Source of the DNA: Streptomyces mutabilis
GTDB taxonomy: Bacteria; Actinomycetota; Actinomycetes; Streptomycetales; Streptomycetaceae
Direction of reading: 5' to 3'
Assembly: GCF_014649815.1 (NCBI RefSeq)
Contig: NZ_BMTT01000006.1
Location: 285,206-349,205 of the forward strand
DNA length: 64,000 nt
The translations under genes and the position numbers were made by a program. Of this stretch, positions 7,847-16,611 are shown one piece after another (position 1 is the stretch's first letter; the number at the start of each line of letters is the position of its first letter). The notes under the pieces were generated by a model. The model was not told the DNA's origin and did not search any database. It saw nothing but the letters and a program-made list of their open reading frames with translations.

Positions 7847-8356
7847 ATGTCGGCCACACCCGGCCTCACCGCGTCGCCGCTCGCCACCGCCGACCTGCTG
7901 CGGTCCGTCTTCCGGCGGCACGCGGCGGGCGTCGCGGTGATCACCGCGCGCGGGGACACCGGCCCGGCCGGCTTCACCGCCACCTCCCTCACCTCCGTCT
8001 CCACCGAGCCGCCGCTGCTCTCCTTCGGCATCGGTACCGGCTCCTCCAGCTGGCCGACGGTGTCCGAGGCCGAGTACGTCGGCGTCCACGTGCTCGGCGA
8101 GCACCAGGAGGACCTGGCCGCCACCTTCGCCCGCAGCGGCGCGGACCGCTTCGCGGCGCCCACGGCCTGGCGTGAGGGCCCCGAGGGCGTTCCGGTACTG
8201 GACGACGTCCTCGCCTGGCTCGTGTGCCGGGTGGTCGCCCGCGTGCCCGCGGGCGACCACCGCGTCGTGCTGGCCGAGGTGCTGCTCGGCGACCCCACGG
8301 GCGCGGGCCGCCCGCTGCTGTACCACCAGGGGCGTTACAGCGGCCTGCGCGACTGA
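7847..8356 (+). CDS. flavin reductase family protein
   Basis: This 169-residue protein has the flavin reductase-like split-barrel pattern: LRSVFRRHAAGVAVITARG at the N-terminus, GFTATSLTSVSTEPPLLSF (the FMN-contacting strand with T/S-rich turn), VHVLGEHQEDLAATFA, and a C-terminal PLLYHQGRYSGL that is nearly invariant in the family. It reduces FMN or FAD with NAD(P)H, usually for a partner monooxygenase. No oxygenase lies next to it. AGAAGGAC precedes the ATG. Confidence 0.9.
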   Translation: MSATPGLTASPLATADLLRSVFRRHAAGVAVITARGDTGPAGFTATSLTSVSTEPPLLSFGIGTGSSSWPTVSEAEYVGVHVLGEHQEDLAATFARSGADRFAAPTAWREGPEGVPVLDDVLAWLVCRVVARVPAGDHRVVLAEVLLGDPTGAGRPLLYHQGRYSGLRD

Positions 8357-8464
8357 CCGCTCAGCGGGACGGCTTCTGCGAAGCGGTCGAGTTCCGGTTA
8401 CGCTGCGTTGCGAAGGTCACAGTTCAAAGCGCTTGCTCAGTGGGCATGAACTGGGTGTACTGAC

Positions 8465-8546
8465 GAGTAATATCTCGGGGCGGAGCGCAGGTCGCCCCGC
8501 CCGGGATCGGCCGCTTGGGGCGCCTATGCTGCCTGCAAGAGGCAGC
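8465..8546. promoter_or_regulatory. etf upstream control region with two palindromes
   Basis: GAGTAATATCTC (8465-8476) is a near-palindrome. Further down, TATGCT at 8525-8530 is a good -10 box and partly overlaps an inverted repeat, GCTGCCT (8528-8534) and AGGCAGC (8540-8546) with a 5-nt spacer. Because the repeat starts inside the -10 box it is more likely a DNA operator than a transcript hairpin. No matching -35 box is obvious, so the promoter may need an activator. Confidence 0.4.
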
Positions 8547-8577
8547 ACTGAAATGTCGACGCAGTAGGAGAGCCGGC

Positions 8578-9366
8578 GTGAGCTTGAGGATCGTTGTCAC
8601 TGTGAAGTACGTGCCCGACGCCACTGGCGACCGGCACTTCGCCGATGACCTGACCGTCGACCGCGACGACGTCGACGGTCTGCTCTCCGAGCTGGACGAG
8701 TACGCGGTCGAGCAGGCGCTGCAGATTTCGGAGAACTCCGACGACGACGTGGAGATCACCGTACTGACGGTGGGCCCGGAGGACGCGAAGGACGCGCTGC
8801 GCAAGGCGCTGTCCATGGGCGCGGACAAGGCGATCCACGTCGAGGACGACGACCTGCACGGCACCGACGCCATCGGCACCTCCCTGGTCCTGGCCAAGGC
8901 GGTCGAGAAGGCCGGCTACGACCTGGTGATCTCCGGCATGGCCTCCACCGACGGCACCATGGGCGTCGTTCCGGCGCTGCTCGCGGAGCGCCTGGGTGTG
9001 CCGCAGGCGACGCTGCTGTCCGAGGTCTCGGTCGAGGGCGGCATCGTGAAGGGGCGCCGCGACGGCGACGCCGCCACCGAGCAGCTGGAGGCCTCCCTGC
9101 CGGCGGTCGTGTCGGTCACCGACCAGTCCGGCGAGGCCCGTTACCCGTCTTTCAAGGGCATCATGGCGGCCAAGAAGAAGCCGGTTCAGTCCTGGGACCT
9201 CTCCGACCTCGACATCGACGAGGACGAGGTCGGTCTGGAGAACGCGTACACCACGGTCGAGTCCGCGACCGAGCGCCCGGCGCGCACCGCGGGCACCATC
9301 GTCAAGGACGAGGGCGAGGGCGGCAAGCAGCTCGCCGACTTCCTCGCGGGCCAGAAGTTCATCTGA
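8578..9366 (+). CDS. etfB: electron transfer flavoprotein, beta subunit
   Basis: The 262-residue protein begins [18 protein letters not shown] and contains the ETF-beta pattern: [27 protein letters not shown], and [20 protein letters not shown], where the AMP-binding loop lies. With EtfA it forms the FAD/AMP heterodimer that carries electrons from acyl-CoA and other dehydrogenases toward the quinone pool. The GTG at 8578 is preceded by TAGGAGAG; upstream codons in the frame are not conserved-looking. It is followed after 55 bp by etfA, itself with a good ribosome site (AGGAGAGAAG). Confidence 0.95.
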   Translation: MSLRIVVTVKYVPDATGDRHFADDLTVDRDDVDGLLSELDEYAVEQALQISENSDDDVEITVLTVGPEDAKDALRKALSMGADKAIHVEDDDLHGTDAIGTSLVLAKAVEKAGYDLVISGMASTDGTMGVVPALLAERLGVPQATLLSEVSVEGGIVKGRRDGDAATEQLEASLPAVVSVTDQSGEARYPSFKGIMAAKKKPVQSWDLSDLDIDEDEVGLENAYTTVESATERPARTAGTIVKDEGEGGKQLADFLAGQKFI

Positions 9367-9421
9367 GCTCCGGATTCGCCGACCGCCCCTCACATCTCGC
9401 AAGCAGGAGAGAAGAAGTCCC

Positions 9422-10384
9422 ATGGCTGAAGTTCTCGTCTACGTCGACCACGTGGACGGTGCCGTCCGCAAGCCCACCCTGGAGCTGCTGACCCTCGCCC
9501 GCCGAGTCGGCGAGCCCGTCGCCGTCGCCCTGGGTGCCGGTGCCGCCGACACCGCCGCCGCCCTCGCCGAGCACGGCGCGGTGAAGGTCCTGACCCACGA
9601 GGCCGCCGAGTACGCCGACTACCTGGTCGTGCCGAAGGTGGACGCCCTCCAGGCCGCCGTCGAGGCCGTCTCCCCGGCCGCCGTGCTGGTCCCGTCCTCC
9701 GCCGAGGGCAAGGAGATCGCCGCCCGCCTGGCGCTGCGCCTGGGCTCGGGCATCATCACCGACGCCGTCGACCTGGAGGCCGGTGACGAAGGCCCGGTGG
9801 CCACGCAGTCGGTGTTCGCCGCCGCCTTCACCACCAAGTCCCGCGTTGCCAAGGGCACCCCGGTCATCACGGTCAAGCCGAACAGCGCGGCCGTCGAGCC
9901 GGCCCCGGCCGCCGGTGCGGTCGAGGCCCTGTCGGTGTCCTTCTCCGCCGCCGCGACCGGCACCAAGGTCACCGCGCGCACGCCGCGCGAGTCGACCGGG
10001 CGTCCGGAGCTGACCGAGGCCGCGATCGTGGTCTCCGGCGGCCGTGGCGTCAACGGCGCGGAGAACTTCGCGATCATCGAGGCCCTCGCCGACTCGCTCG
10101 GCGCGGCCGTCGGTGCCTCGCGTGCCGCGGTGGACGCCGGCTGGTACCCGCACACCAACCAGGTCGGCCAGACCGGCAAGTCCGTCTCGCCGCAGCTGTA
10201 CATCGCCTCCGGCATCTCGGGCGCGATCCAGCACCGCGCGGGCATGCAGACCTCGAAGACGATCGTGGCGATCAACAAGGACGCCGAGGCCCCGATCTTC
10301 GAGCTGGTCGACTACGGCGTCGTCGGCGACCTCTTCGACGTCGTCCCGCAGCTCACCGAGGAAGTCAAGTCCCGCAAGGGCTGA
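9422..10384 (+). CDS. etfA: electron transfer flavoprotein, alpha subunit
   Basis: The 320-residue protein begins [13 protein letters not shown] and ends with the ETF-alpha FAD domain: [53 protein letters not shown] and [14 protein letters not shown]. The Arg in GASRA and the QVGQTGK segment contact FAD in known structures. It is the partner of EtfB just upstream, and a strong terminator follows 20 bp after the stop, so etfB-etfA ends here. Confidence 0.96.
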   Translation: MAEVLVYVDHVDGAVRKPTLELLTLARRVGEPVAVALGAGAADTAAALAEHGAVKVLTHEAAEYADYLVVPKVDALQAAVEAVSPAAVLVPSSAEGKEIAARLALRLGSGIITDAVDLEAGDEGPVATQSVFAAAFTTKSRVAKGTPVITVKPNSAAVEPAPAAGAVEALSVSFSAAATGTKVTARTPRESTGRPELTEAAIVVSGGRGVNGAENFAIIEALADSLGAAVGASRAAVDAGWYPHTNQVGQTGKSVSPQLYIASGISGAIQHRAGMQTSKTIVAINKDAEAPIFELVDYGVVGDLFDVVPQLTEEVKSRKG

Positions 10385-10404
10385 GCTTCCCCGTCGGAAT
10401 CCCG

Positions 10405-10446
10405 GCCGAGGCCCCCGCGACCCTCCGTGGTCGCGGGGGCCTCGGC
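10405..10446 (+). terminator. strong intrinsic terminator after etfA
   Basis: GCCGAGGCCCCCGCGACC (10405-10422) pairs perfectly with GGTCGCGGGGGCCTCGGC (10429-10446), giving an 18-bp stem with a 6-nt loop. It lacks a long U-tract, as is usual for Streptomyces. Confidence 0.9.
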
Positions 10447-10549
10447 GTCTGCGCAGGATGGTGTTGACCGGTGGGAGGCCGACAGATAACTTCGCTGTGC
10501 GGATTATCGATTCCGTTCAGCGGAAAAATGGAACTCAGGAGGGTGTGGG

Positions 10550-11848
10550 ATGGGTCAGCAGGAGAAGGTGGCAACGAGCCTCGCGGGCGCCGTCGGCGAG
10601 GAGATCAGCGCCTCCCTCGCGCCGGTCGACGCGGAGCTGGAGCGCCGCTACCCCGGAGACCCGGGCACCCGCCAGCCCGTGCACACCGTCTACGTCCCCG
10701 GCGACGTCTTCGCCGCCGACACCGTCCGCTCCTGGGGCGACCGCGCGCTCGCCGCCCTCGACGAACACGCCCCCGACGCCGCGTCCTTCGCCGCCGTCCT
10801 CGGGCTCACCGACGACCTCGCCGAGCCGGTGTACAGCCGCGTGCGCGCCAAGCTGGAGCGCGAGCCGATCGAAGACCTCCGCGTCGACTTCGAGGACGGC
10901 TACGGCAACCGCTCCGACGCCGAGGAGGACGAGGCGGCGGCCCGCGCGGCCCGGCTGATCGCCGAGGCGTACCGACAAGGCACCGCCGCCCCGTACATGG
11001 GCATCCGCATGAAGTGCATGGAGGCCCCCGTGCGCGCCCGGGGCATCCGCACCCTCGACGTCTTCCTCAGCGGCCTGATGGAGGCCGGCGGCCTGCCCGA
11101 CGGACTGGTCCTCACCCTTCCCAAGGTGACGTATCCCGAGCAGGTCACAGCCATGGTCCGGCTCCTGGAGGCCTTCGAAAAGGCGCGCGGCCTGGAGCCC
11201 GGCCGGATCGGCTTCGAGATCCAGATCGAGACCAGCCAGTCCATCCTGGCCGCCGACGGCACGGCCGCCGTCGCCCGCATGATCCAGGCCGCCGAGAGCC
11301 GCGCCACCGGCCTGCACTACGGCACCTTCGACTACAGCGCCTGCCTCGGCGTCTCCGCGGCGTACCAGGCCAGCGACCACCCGGCCGCCGACCACGCCAA
11401 GGCCGTCATGCAGGTCGCCGCCGCCGGCACCGGCGTACGTGTCTCCGACGGCTCCACCAACGTCCTGCCGGTCGGCCCGACCGAGAAGGTCCACGACGCC
11501 TGGCGCCTGCACTTCGGCCTCACCCGCCGCGCCCTCGCCCGCGCCTACTACCAGGGCTGGGACATGCACCCCGGTCACATCCCGACCCGGTACGCGGCCG
11601 TCTTCGCCTTCTACCGCGAGGGCTTCGAGCAGGCCGCCGCGCGTCTGGCCCGGTACGCCAACCGCACCGGCGGCGACGTGATGGACGAGCCCGCCACCGC
11701 CAAGGCCCTCAGCGGCTACCTGCTGCGCGGGCTGGACTGCGGCGCCCTCGACATCGGCGAGGTCGCCCGGCTGACCGGCCTGACCCGCGCCGATCTGGAG
11801 GTCTTCTCGGCCCCGCGGCGCGGTGACCTGACGGCATCGGCGCAGTAG
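10550..11848 (+). CDS. DUF6986 / CitE-like aldolase-fold protein
   Basis: This 432-residue protein looks like a TIM-barrel member of the citrate-lyase-beta/HpcH superfamily: LRVDFEDGYGNRS (acidic metal loop), YMGIRMKCME, VLTLPKVTYPEQV, GFEIQIETSQSIL (metal-binding E-x-x-x-Q-I-E-T) and LHYGTFDYSACLGVS. These positions match the CoA-ester lyase core, but the sequence belongs to a longer uncharacterised subfamily. The likely chemistry is a magnesium-dependent C-C bond reaction on a 2-oxo-acid or acyl-CoA. CAGGAGGGTGTGGG precedes the ATG. Its neighbour on the opposite strand is a broken gene, so context gives no pathway. Confidence 0.8.
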   Translation: MGQQEKVATSLAGAVGEEISASLAPVDAELERRYPGDPGTRQPVHTVYVPGDVFAADTVRSWGDRALAALDEHAPDAASFAAVLGLTDDLAEPVYSRVRAKLEREPIEDLRVDFEDGYGNRSDAEEDEAAARAARLIAEAYRQGTAAPYMGIRMKCMEAPVRARGIRTLDVFLSGLMEAGGLPDGLVLTLPKVTYPEQVTAMVRLLEAFEKARGLEPGRIGFEIQIETSQSILAADGTAAVARMIQAAESRATGLHYGTFDYSACLGVSAAYQASDHPAADHAKAVMQVAAAGTGVRVSDGSTNVLPVGPTEKVHDAWRLHFGLTRRALARAYYQGWDMHPGHIPTRYAAVFAFYREGFEQAAARLARYANRTGGDVMDEPATAKALSGYLLRGLDCGALDIGEVARLTGLTRADLEVFSAPRRGDLTASAQ

Positions 11849-11869
11849 GCGGCCAAAGCGCATCGTCCG

Positions 11870-12670
11870 GCGTCCGGTCGGAGCCCACGTAGCGTTCCAG
11901 GCCGGACGCCGTCACCCGCTCCTCCTCGGCGAACAGCCGCGTCCCCCGCTCGCACAACCGCCGGTCGGCCCGCGCCCGCGCGCAGAACTCCTCGGGCGTC
12001 ACCCCGAACAGCTCCCGCAGCCGGGCCGATCCGCGCAGCAGGTCGGTGCTCGGCGGCCGCTGCTCGCCCCGGGTGCCGTCGCGGGGTCCCGGTGCCGTCG
12101 TGCAGGACCCCGTGGTGGTCGACGTAGGCGTACGCGCCGCGCAGCACCGTCGCCCGGCTCGACGCGCACGTCGGGCGAGGGCAACCAGCGCGGTCGAGGT
12201 TGCCGGATGCCATCGACACGCCCTCGCTCGCGTCGAACGCGGCGAGCCGCTCGGCGCCGAGCCAGAGCACGAACAGCTCCCGCACGACGCCCGGGACGCG
12301 CACCGGCGAGGCGGACAGGCAGCCCATGCGGCTGACATGGGCGGAGACGCCGATGTCCCGGCCGGTGACGTGGGCCCTGACCATCGGGATCGGGGAGTCG
12401 ACGCCGAACTCCGCCACCTTGTGCCGCAGCCGGCCGGACTGCCGTTAGGCTCCGATCGCCGAAACGGGCACCCGATCCTCGTAACGACAGCCGGTCCCCC
12501 TCCACCTCGGACTCCTGTGGCCACGCGCCCGGATACGTCAGCGGCTCGCGCGGCACCCCGTCCAGCCCGAGCACCCGCAGCGTCAGGTCCTCGCCGCCGG
12601 TGCCCGTCCCCGCGGGCACGCCGGACGCCGACGCGTCCGTGTCCGCGGCGTCCGTACGGTCGTCCGCCAC
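11870..12670 (-). pseudogene. frame-broken gene of unknown family
   Basis: Protein-like sequence runs along the minus strand but changes frame several times. It starts at about 12670 (MADDRTDAADTDASASG, then DLTLRVLGLDGVPREPLTY). After a frame change with an in-frame TAA near 12446 it continues as RLRHKVAEFGVDSPIPMVRA and HVSRMGCLSASPVRVPGV, then YAYVDHHGVLHDGTG in another frame, and finally SARLRELFGVTPEEFCARAR and RLFAEEERVTASGLERYVG in a third. The pieces read in the right order as one protein of about 260 residues. I do not recognise the family; the HVSRMG and DGTG segments look conserved. At least three lesions make simple sequencing error less likely. Confidence 0.65.
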
Positions 12671-12676
12671 GGCCGC

Positions 12677-13780
12677 TCAGTCCGCCGGCGGCACCTCGCC
12701 CGAGCCCCGGGTGACCAGCCTGGTCGGCAGTTCGATGCGCTCGGGCGCGAGGAGGGTGCCGTCCAGCTGCCGGAACAGCCTTTCGGCGGCGGTACGGCCG
12801 AGGGCCGCGGCGTCCTGGGCGACCACGGTGACGCCCGGCTGGAGCAGGTCGGCCAGCTCGATGTCGTCGAAGCCCACGAGGGCAACACCGCGGTCGTGCT
12901 GGGCGAGGACACGGATCACGGTGACCGTCACCCGGTTGTTGCCCGTGAAGATCGCGGTGACCGGATGCGGGTCGGCGAGCATCTCCTCGGCCGCCCGGCG
13001 CACCCGCTCGGGGTCGGTGACGCCCAGCGACATCCACGAGTCCTTGACCGGTATCCCGGCGTCCTCCATCGCCGCCTGGTAGCCGCGCAGCCGCTCGGCG
13101 GCCGTGTGGATGCGGGGCATGTCGCCGATGAAGCCGATCCTGCGGTGACCGTGCGCGATGAGGTGGGCCACTCCGTCGCGGGCGCCGCCGTAGTTGTCGG
13201 ACAGCACCACGTCCGCGTCGATCCGCCCCGGCGGACGGTCCACGAACACCGTGGCGACGCCGGCCTTGAGTTCGGGCTCCAGGTAGCGGTGGTCGTCCCC
13301 GGCGGGGATCACCACCAGCCCGTCGACGCGCCGTGCGCACAGGGCCAGCACCAGTTCCTGCTCGCGGTCCGGGTCCTCGGCGCTGGACCCGTTGATCAGC
13401 AGGGCGCCGTGGGCGCGGGCCACCTCCTCCACGGCACGGCTGAGCGGCCCGTAGAAGGGGTCGGCCAGGTCCTCCAGAACCAGACCGATGCTGGCGGTAC
13501 GCCCCTTGCGGAGCACCCGCGCGCTGTCGTTGCGCCGGAAGCCGAGCGCGTCGATGGCCTCCTGGACACGCCGCTCGGTCTCCGGGGTGACGCCCGCCTC
13601 CCCGTTGACCACCCGGGAGACGGTCTTGAGGCCGACCCCGGCCCGCGCGGCGACGTCCTTCATGGTCGGGCGATTGCCGTAGCGGTTCCCGGGGATGCGG
13701 TCTGCGCGGCGGGGCGTGTCGGGCACGATGCGGTGTCCTGTCCTGTCGTCCACGGGAAAGCGTCGGCTCCTGTCGTCCAC
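12677..13780 (-). CDS. LacI family transcriptional regulator
   Basis: The helix-turn-helix is TMKDVAARAGVGLKTVSRVV followed by NGEAGVTPETERRV at about residues 39-75, including the hinge region with RNDSARVLRKG. The effector domain of the periplasmic-binding type follows: SIGLVLEDLADPFYGPL, LINGSSAEDPDREQE, HGHRRIGFIGD, TAIFTGNN and ALVGFDDIELADLLQPGV. The 39 residues before the DNA-binding domain are unusual and contain a repeated VDDR; three in-frame GTG codons 27 bp apart (13780, 13753, 13726) fall in a short DNA repeat, so the true start is uncertain. It is divergent from a ROK sugar kinase, with a LacI-type palindrome between them. Confidence 0.92.
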   Translation of the reverse strand: MDDRSRRFPVDDRTGHRIVPDTPRRADRIPGNRYGNRPTMKDVAARAGVGLKTVSRVVNGEAGVTPETERRVQEAIDALGFRRNDSARVLRKGRTASIGLVLEDLADPFYGPLSRAVEEVARAHGALLINGSSAEDPDREQELVLALCARRVDGLVVIPAGDDHRYLEPELKAGVATVFVDRPPGRIDADVVLSDNYGGARDGVAHLIAHGHRRIGFIGDMPRIHTAAERLRGYQAAMEDAGIPVKDSWMSLGVTDPERVRRAAEEMLADPHPVTAIFTGNNRVTVTVIRVLAQHDRGVALVGFDDIELADLLQPGVTVVAQDAAALGRTAAERLFRQLDGTLLAPERIELPTRLVTRGSGEVPPAD

Positions 13781-13882
13781 GGGGATCCCGGTCCGCCACC
13801 CGTGGCCACGGTGCTCACGGTGTCACGGGGGATGTACCGGTCGTGCGTTTGTATGAGGATGTGGCGTCGAGCATAGAGCCTG

Positions 13883-13894
13883 GACAACGTTGTC
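13883..13894. promoter_or_regulatory. LacI-type operator palindrome
   Basis: GACAACGTTGTC is a perfect 12-bp palindrome with the central CG typical of LacI-family sites. It lies 103 bp from the LacI start and 126 bp from the kinase start, so it could control both. A partial half-site, ACTGTCCAACGC, follows at about 13908. Confidence 0.7.
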
Positions 13895-14019
13895 AGAAGC
13901 GGGAGACACTGTCCAACGCACTCTTCGGTCCTCGTCCCCACCGGGGGACCGGTCTGCTGTGCGCTCTCGTGTTCGTGCTCTTTCATTCTTTTTCGGTCCA
14001 ACGGGGAGATCCGACTCTG

Positions 14020-14973
14020 ATGCACACCAACCTCGTGGCAGCGCTGGACATCGGCGGCACCAAGATCGCCGGAGCGTTGGTGGACGGCCACGGCCGCATC
14101 CAGGCACGTGCGCAGCGTGCCACGCCCGCCCGGGAGGACGGCGACACCGTGATGGGGGCCGTGGAGGCCGTGCTCGGGGAGTTGACGGCGTCGCCGCTGT
14201 GGGGGCGGGCCACAGCCGTCGGCATCGGGAGCGCGGGCCCGGTGGACGCCTCCGCCGGCACGGTCAGTCCGGTGAACGTGCCGGGCTGGCGCGAGTACCC
14301 GCTCGTCCGGCGGGTCCGCGAGGCCGTCGGTGACCTGCCCGTCGAGCTGATCGGCGACGGGGTGGCGATCACGGCGGCGGAGCACTGGCAGGGCGCCGCG
14401 CGGGGGCACGACAACGCGCTGTGCATGGTGGTCTCCACCGGTGTGGGCGGCGGTCTCGTCCTGAACGGACGGCCGCACCCCGGCCCGACCGGCAACGCCG
14501 GTCACATCGGGCACATCAGCGTGGATCTGGACGGCGATCCCTGCCCGTGCGGTGCGCGCGGCTGCGTGGAACGCATAGCGAGCGGTCCCAACATCGCGCG
14601 GCGCGCCCTCGACGCGGGCTGGCGGCCGGGCCCGGACGGCGACACCTCCGCCGCCTCGGTGGCCGCCGCGGCGCGCCGGGGTGACCCCGTCGCCGCGGCC
14701 TCCTTCGAACGGGCCGCGCAGGCGCTGGCCGCCGGGATCGCCGCCACCGCGACCCTCGTCGAGATCGACATCGCCGTGGTCGGCGGGGGAGTGGGCAAGG
14801 CGGGTGACGTGCTCTTCGCCCCGCTGCGCAAGGCGCTGACCGACTACGCGACCCTGTCCTTCGTGCGGCGCCTGGCGGTCGTGCCCGCCCAGATGGGGAC
14901 GGACGCGGGCCTGGTGGGCGCGGCCGCGGCGGCCCTCTTCAGGACCGCGGACGCGAGCCCGGCACGGGTTTGA
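14020..14973 (+). CDS. ROK family sugar kinase (glucokinase-like)
   Basis: The 317-residue protein starts MHTNLVAALDIGGTKIAGAL, with the phosphate-1 loop DIGGTK at residues 10-15. It has the ROK zinc site GHIGHISVDL plus CPCGARGCVE, and the STGVGGGLVLNG phosphate-2 loop. No helix-turn-helix precedes the domain, so it is a kinase rather than a ROK repressor. ATP-dependent phosphorylation of glucose, N-acetylmannosamine or another hexose is likely. The frame is open back to 13843, but ACGGGGAGATCC lies just before ATG 14020. It is divergent from the LacI gene and probably controlled by it. Confidence 0.9.
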   Translation: MHTNLVAALDIGGTKIAGALVDGHGRIQARAQRATPAREDGDTVMGAVEAVLGELTASPLWGRATAVGIGSAGPVDASAGTVSPVNVPGWREYPLVRRVREAVGDLPVELIGDGVAITAAEHWQGAARGHDNALCMVVSTGVGGGLVLNGRPHPGPTGNAGHIGHISVDLDGDPCPCGARGCVERIASGPNIARRALDAGWRPGPDGDTSAASVAAAARRGDPVAAASFERAAQALAAGIAATATLVEIDIAVVGGGVGKAGDVLFAPLRKALTDYATLSFVRRLAVVPAQMGTDAGLVGAAAAALFRTADASPARV

Positions 14974-15230
14974 GCCGTGCGCGGCCCCGGGCCGGTCGTA
15001 CCGTACGCCGGTGCTGCGTGGACTGCCCCGGCCCGGTCGTTGCCGCCGATCCGGTCCCGAGCAGCACGCGTCGGCCCCCTGGGCGCAGGCGCCGGCGAGG
15101 CGCGAGGTCGGGTCCTGGCCCGTACGGTCCCGGTCCTGAGTTCCGGTGCCCCGGGGCCGGTCGGTCCGGGCACGGCCGGTTCGCCGCTCCATACCCGTGA
15201 CCCCCGAGCCCCGGCGCAGTTGAAGCAGGC
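14974..15230. other. GC-rich gap between the ROK kinase and the small secreted protein
   Basis: Open frames exist on both strands but they are rich in Arg/Pro/Gly and show no family pattern. I see no gene; the region should hold the promoter of the small secreted protein, although no clear -35/-10 pair stands out. Confidence 0.4.
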
Positions 15231-15428
15231 ATGAAGAAGCGCAGCATGCTCGCCATCGCATCCCTGGCCACCGGATTCGTCGTGGCGGCCGTCAGCCCGT
15301 CCCACGGCGCCCCGGCCGAACTCCCCCTCGGACTCGACGTGGAGGACACCGTCAGCACAGTCGAGGACACCGTCGCCGTCGACAACCTGCCCGTGGCCGA
15401 GGACACGCTCGGGCAGCCGGGCCGCTGA
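15231..15428 (+). CDS. small secreted protein of unknown function
   Basis: A 65-residue protein with a clear Sec signal peptide: MKKRS, a hydrophobic core (MLAIASLATGFVVAAV) and a likely cleavage site after SHGA (about residue 27). The mature part is only about 38 residues and acidic, with a near-repeat DVEDTVSTVEDTVAVD. No cysteines, no chaplin or SapB-like motif. Small acidic exported peptides of this kind are common in Streptomyces and mostly unstudied. GAAGCAGGC lies before the ATG, and a terminator follows 22 bp after the stop, so it is a single-gene unit. Confidence 0.7.
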   Translation: MKKRSMLAIASLATGFVVAAVSPSHGAPAELPLGLDVEDTVSTVEDTVAVDNLPVAEDTLGQPGR

Positions 15429-15449
15429 GACGCCTCACCCGGAACACAC

Positions 15450-15481
15450 GGCGCCGGTGCCCCTCCGGGGGCGCCGGCGCC
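15450..15481 (+). terminator. intrinsic terminator after the small secreted protein gene
   Basis: GGCGCCGGTGCCCC (15450-15463) pairs with GGGGCGCCGGCGCC (15468-15481) around a 4-nt loop, a 14-bp stem with one T-G wobble. Confidence 0.8.
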
Positions 15482-15565
15482 GCTGTCGTACGCCCTCAAC
15501 TGGGCCTGGTTTCCGTGGCAGGGTGGAGCGGGCAAGCCACAGGGGGCCAAAGAAGAGGGGGACCT

Positions 15566-16609
15566 GTGACCGTCGTCTGGATCAACGGCGCGTTCGGTGC
15601 GGGAAAGACCGCCACCGCACGGGAACTGATCGACCTGATCCCGAACAGCACACTCTTCGACCCCGAGGTCGTCGGCGGGGCACTCGCACACCTGCTGCCG
15701 CCCAAACGTCTCGCCGAGGTCGGCGACTTCCAGGACCTGCCGATCTGGCGCCGCCTGGTCATCGACACGGCGGCCGCGATGCTCGCCGAGCTCGGCGGGA
15801 CCCTCGTGGTTCCCATGACGCTGTTGCGTCAGGAGTACCGGGACGAGATCTTCGGCGGTCTCGCCGCCCGCCGGATCACGGTCCGGCACATCCTGCTCGC
15901 CCCGGCGGAAACGATCCTGCGCGAGCGGATAGCGGGCCGCGACATACCCGAGGGCCTGCCCGACGGCGAGATGCGCGTACGGCAGTGGTCGTACGACCAC
16001 ATCGAGCCGTACCGGGCCGCCCTCGCCTCCTGGCTGACCGCCGACGCCCACCCGGTCGACACGGGCGCCCTCACCCCGTACGAGGCCGCCGCCCGGATCG
16101 CCGAGGCCGTCGGCACCGGCTCCGTTCCGGCCTGCGACATCGTGCAGACGCCGGAACCCACCGCCGAGACCCTCGCGGCCGGCGTGCTGCTCTTCGACGA
16201 GCAGGACCGCGTCCTGCTCGTCGATCCCACCTACAAGCCCGGCTGGGAGTTTCCCGGCGGTGTCGTCGAACCCGGCGAGGCACCCGCCCGTGCCGGGATG
16301 CGCGAGGTCGCCGAGGAGACCGGCATCAGTCTCGACGACGTACCCGCGCTGCTCGTCGTCGACTGGGAACGGCCCGCGCCACCCGGCTACGGCGGCCTGC
16401 GGCTGCTCTTCGACGGCGGCCGGCTCGACTCCGGCGTCGCCGACCGGGTCCTGCTGCCCGGCCCGGAACTGCGCGGCTGGCGCTTCGTCACCGAGGACGA
16501 GGCGGCCGGGCTGCTGCCCCCCGTCCGGTACGAGCGGCTGCGCTGGGCGCTGCGGGCCCGGGAACGCGGGGCGGCCCTCTATCTGGAGGCCGGCACCCCG
16601 GTCGGCTGA
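15566..16609 (+). CDS. P-loop kinase-like and NUDIX hydrolase fusion protein
   Basis: This 347-residue protein joins two enzymes. Residues 1-175 begin VTVVWINGAFGAGKTATARE, with a Walker A loop GAFGAGKT, and resemble the small AAA/kinase proteins that act on nucleotides or antibiotics. Residues about 195-340 form a NUDIX domain with the complete box GGVVEPGEAPARAGMREVAE followed by ETGI (G-x5-E-x7-REVxEExGI). The NUDIX half should hydrolyse a nucleoside diphosphate derivative. GTG 15566 is chosen because GAAGAGGGGG precedes it and the Walker strand follows immediately. It is convergent with the MBL gene, only 2 bp between stops. Confidence 0.85.
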   Translation: MTVVWINGAFGAGKTATARELIDLIPNSTLFDPEVVGGALAHLLPPKRLAEVGDFQDLPIWRRLVIDTAAAMLAELGGTLVVPMTLLRQEYRDEIFGGLAARRITVRHILLAPAETILRERIAGRDIPEGLPDGEMRVRQWSYDHIEPYRAALASWLTADAHPVDTGALTPYEAAARIAEAVGTGSVPACDIVQTPEPTAETLAAGVLLFDEQDRVLLVDPTYKPGWEFPGGVVEPGEAPARAGMREVAEETGISLDDVPALLVVDWERPAPPGYGGLRLLFDGGRLDSGVADRVLLPGPELRGWRFVTEDEAAGLLPPVRYERLRWALRARERGAALYLEAGTPVG

Positions 16610-16611
16610 CC

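Noticed and set aside
7535-8326. 263-codon minus-strand frame opposite the flavin reductase gene
   Set aside because: Composition is typical of an antisense shadow and no conserved motif is present; the flavin reductase is clear on the plus strand.
11709-13799. 696-codon minus-strand frame spanning the LacI gene and the broken gene
   Set aside because: It is out of frame with the LacI protein and only becomes protein-like where it contributes one fragment of the pseudogene at 11870-12670.
14974-15230. Two plus-strand frames between the ROK kinase and small secreted protein genes
   Set aside because: Overlapping Arg/Gly/Pro-rich frames without motifs; read as non-coding.
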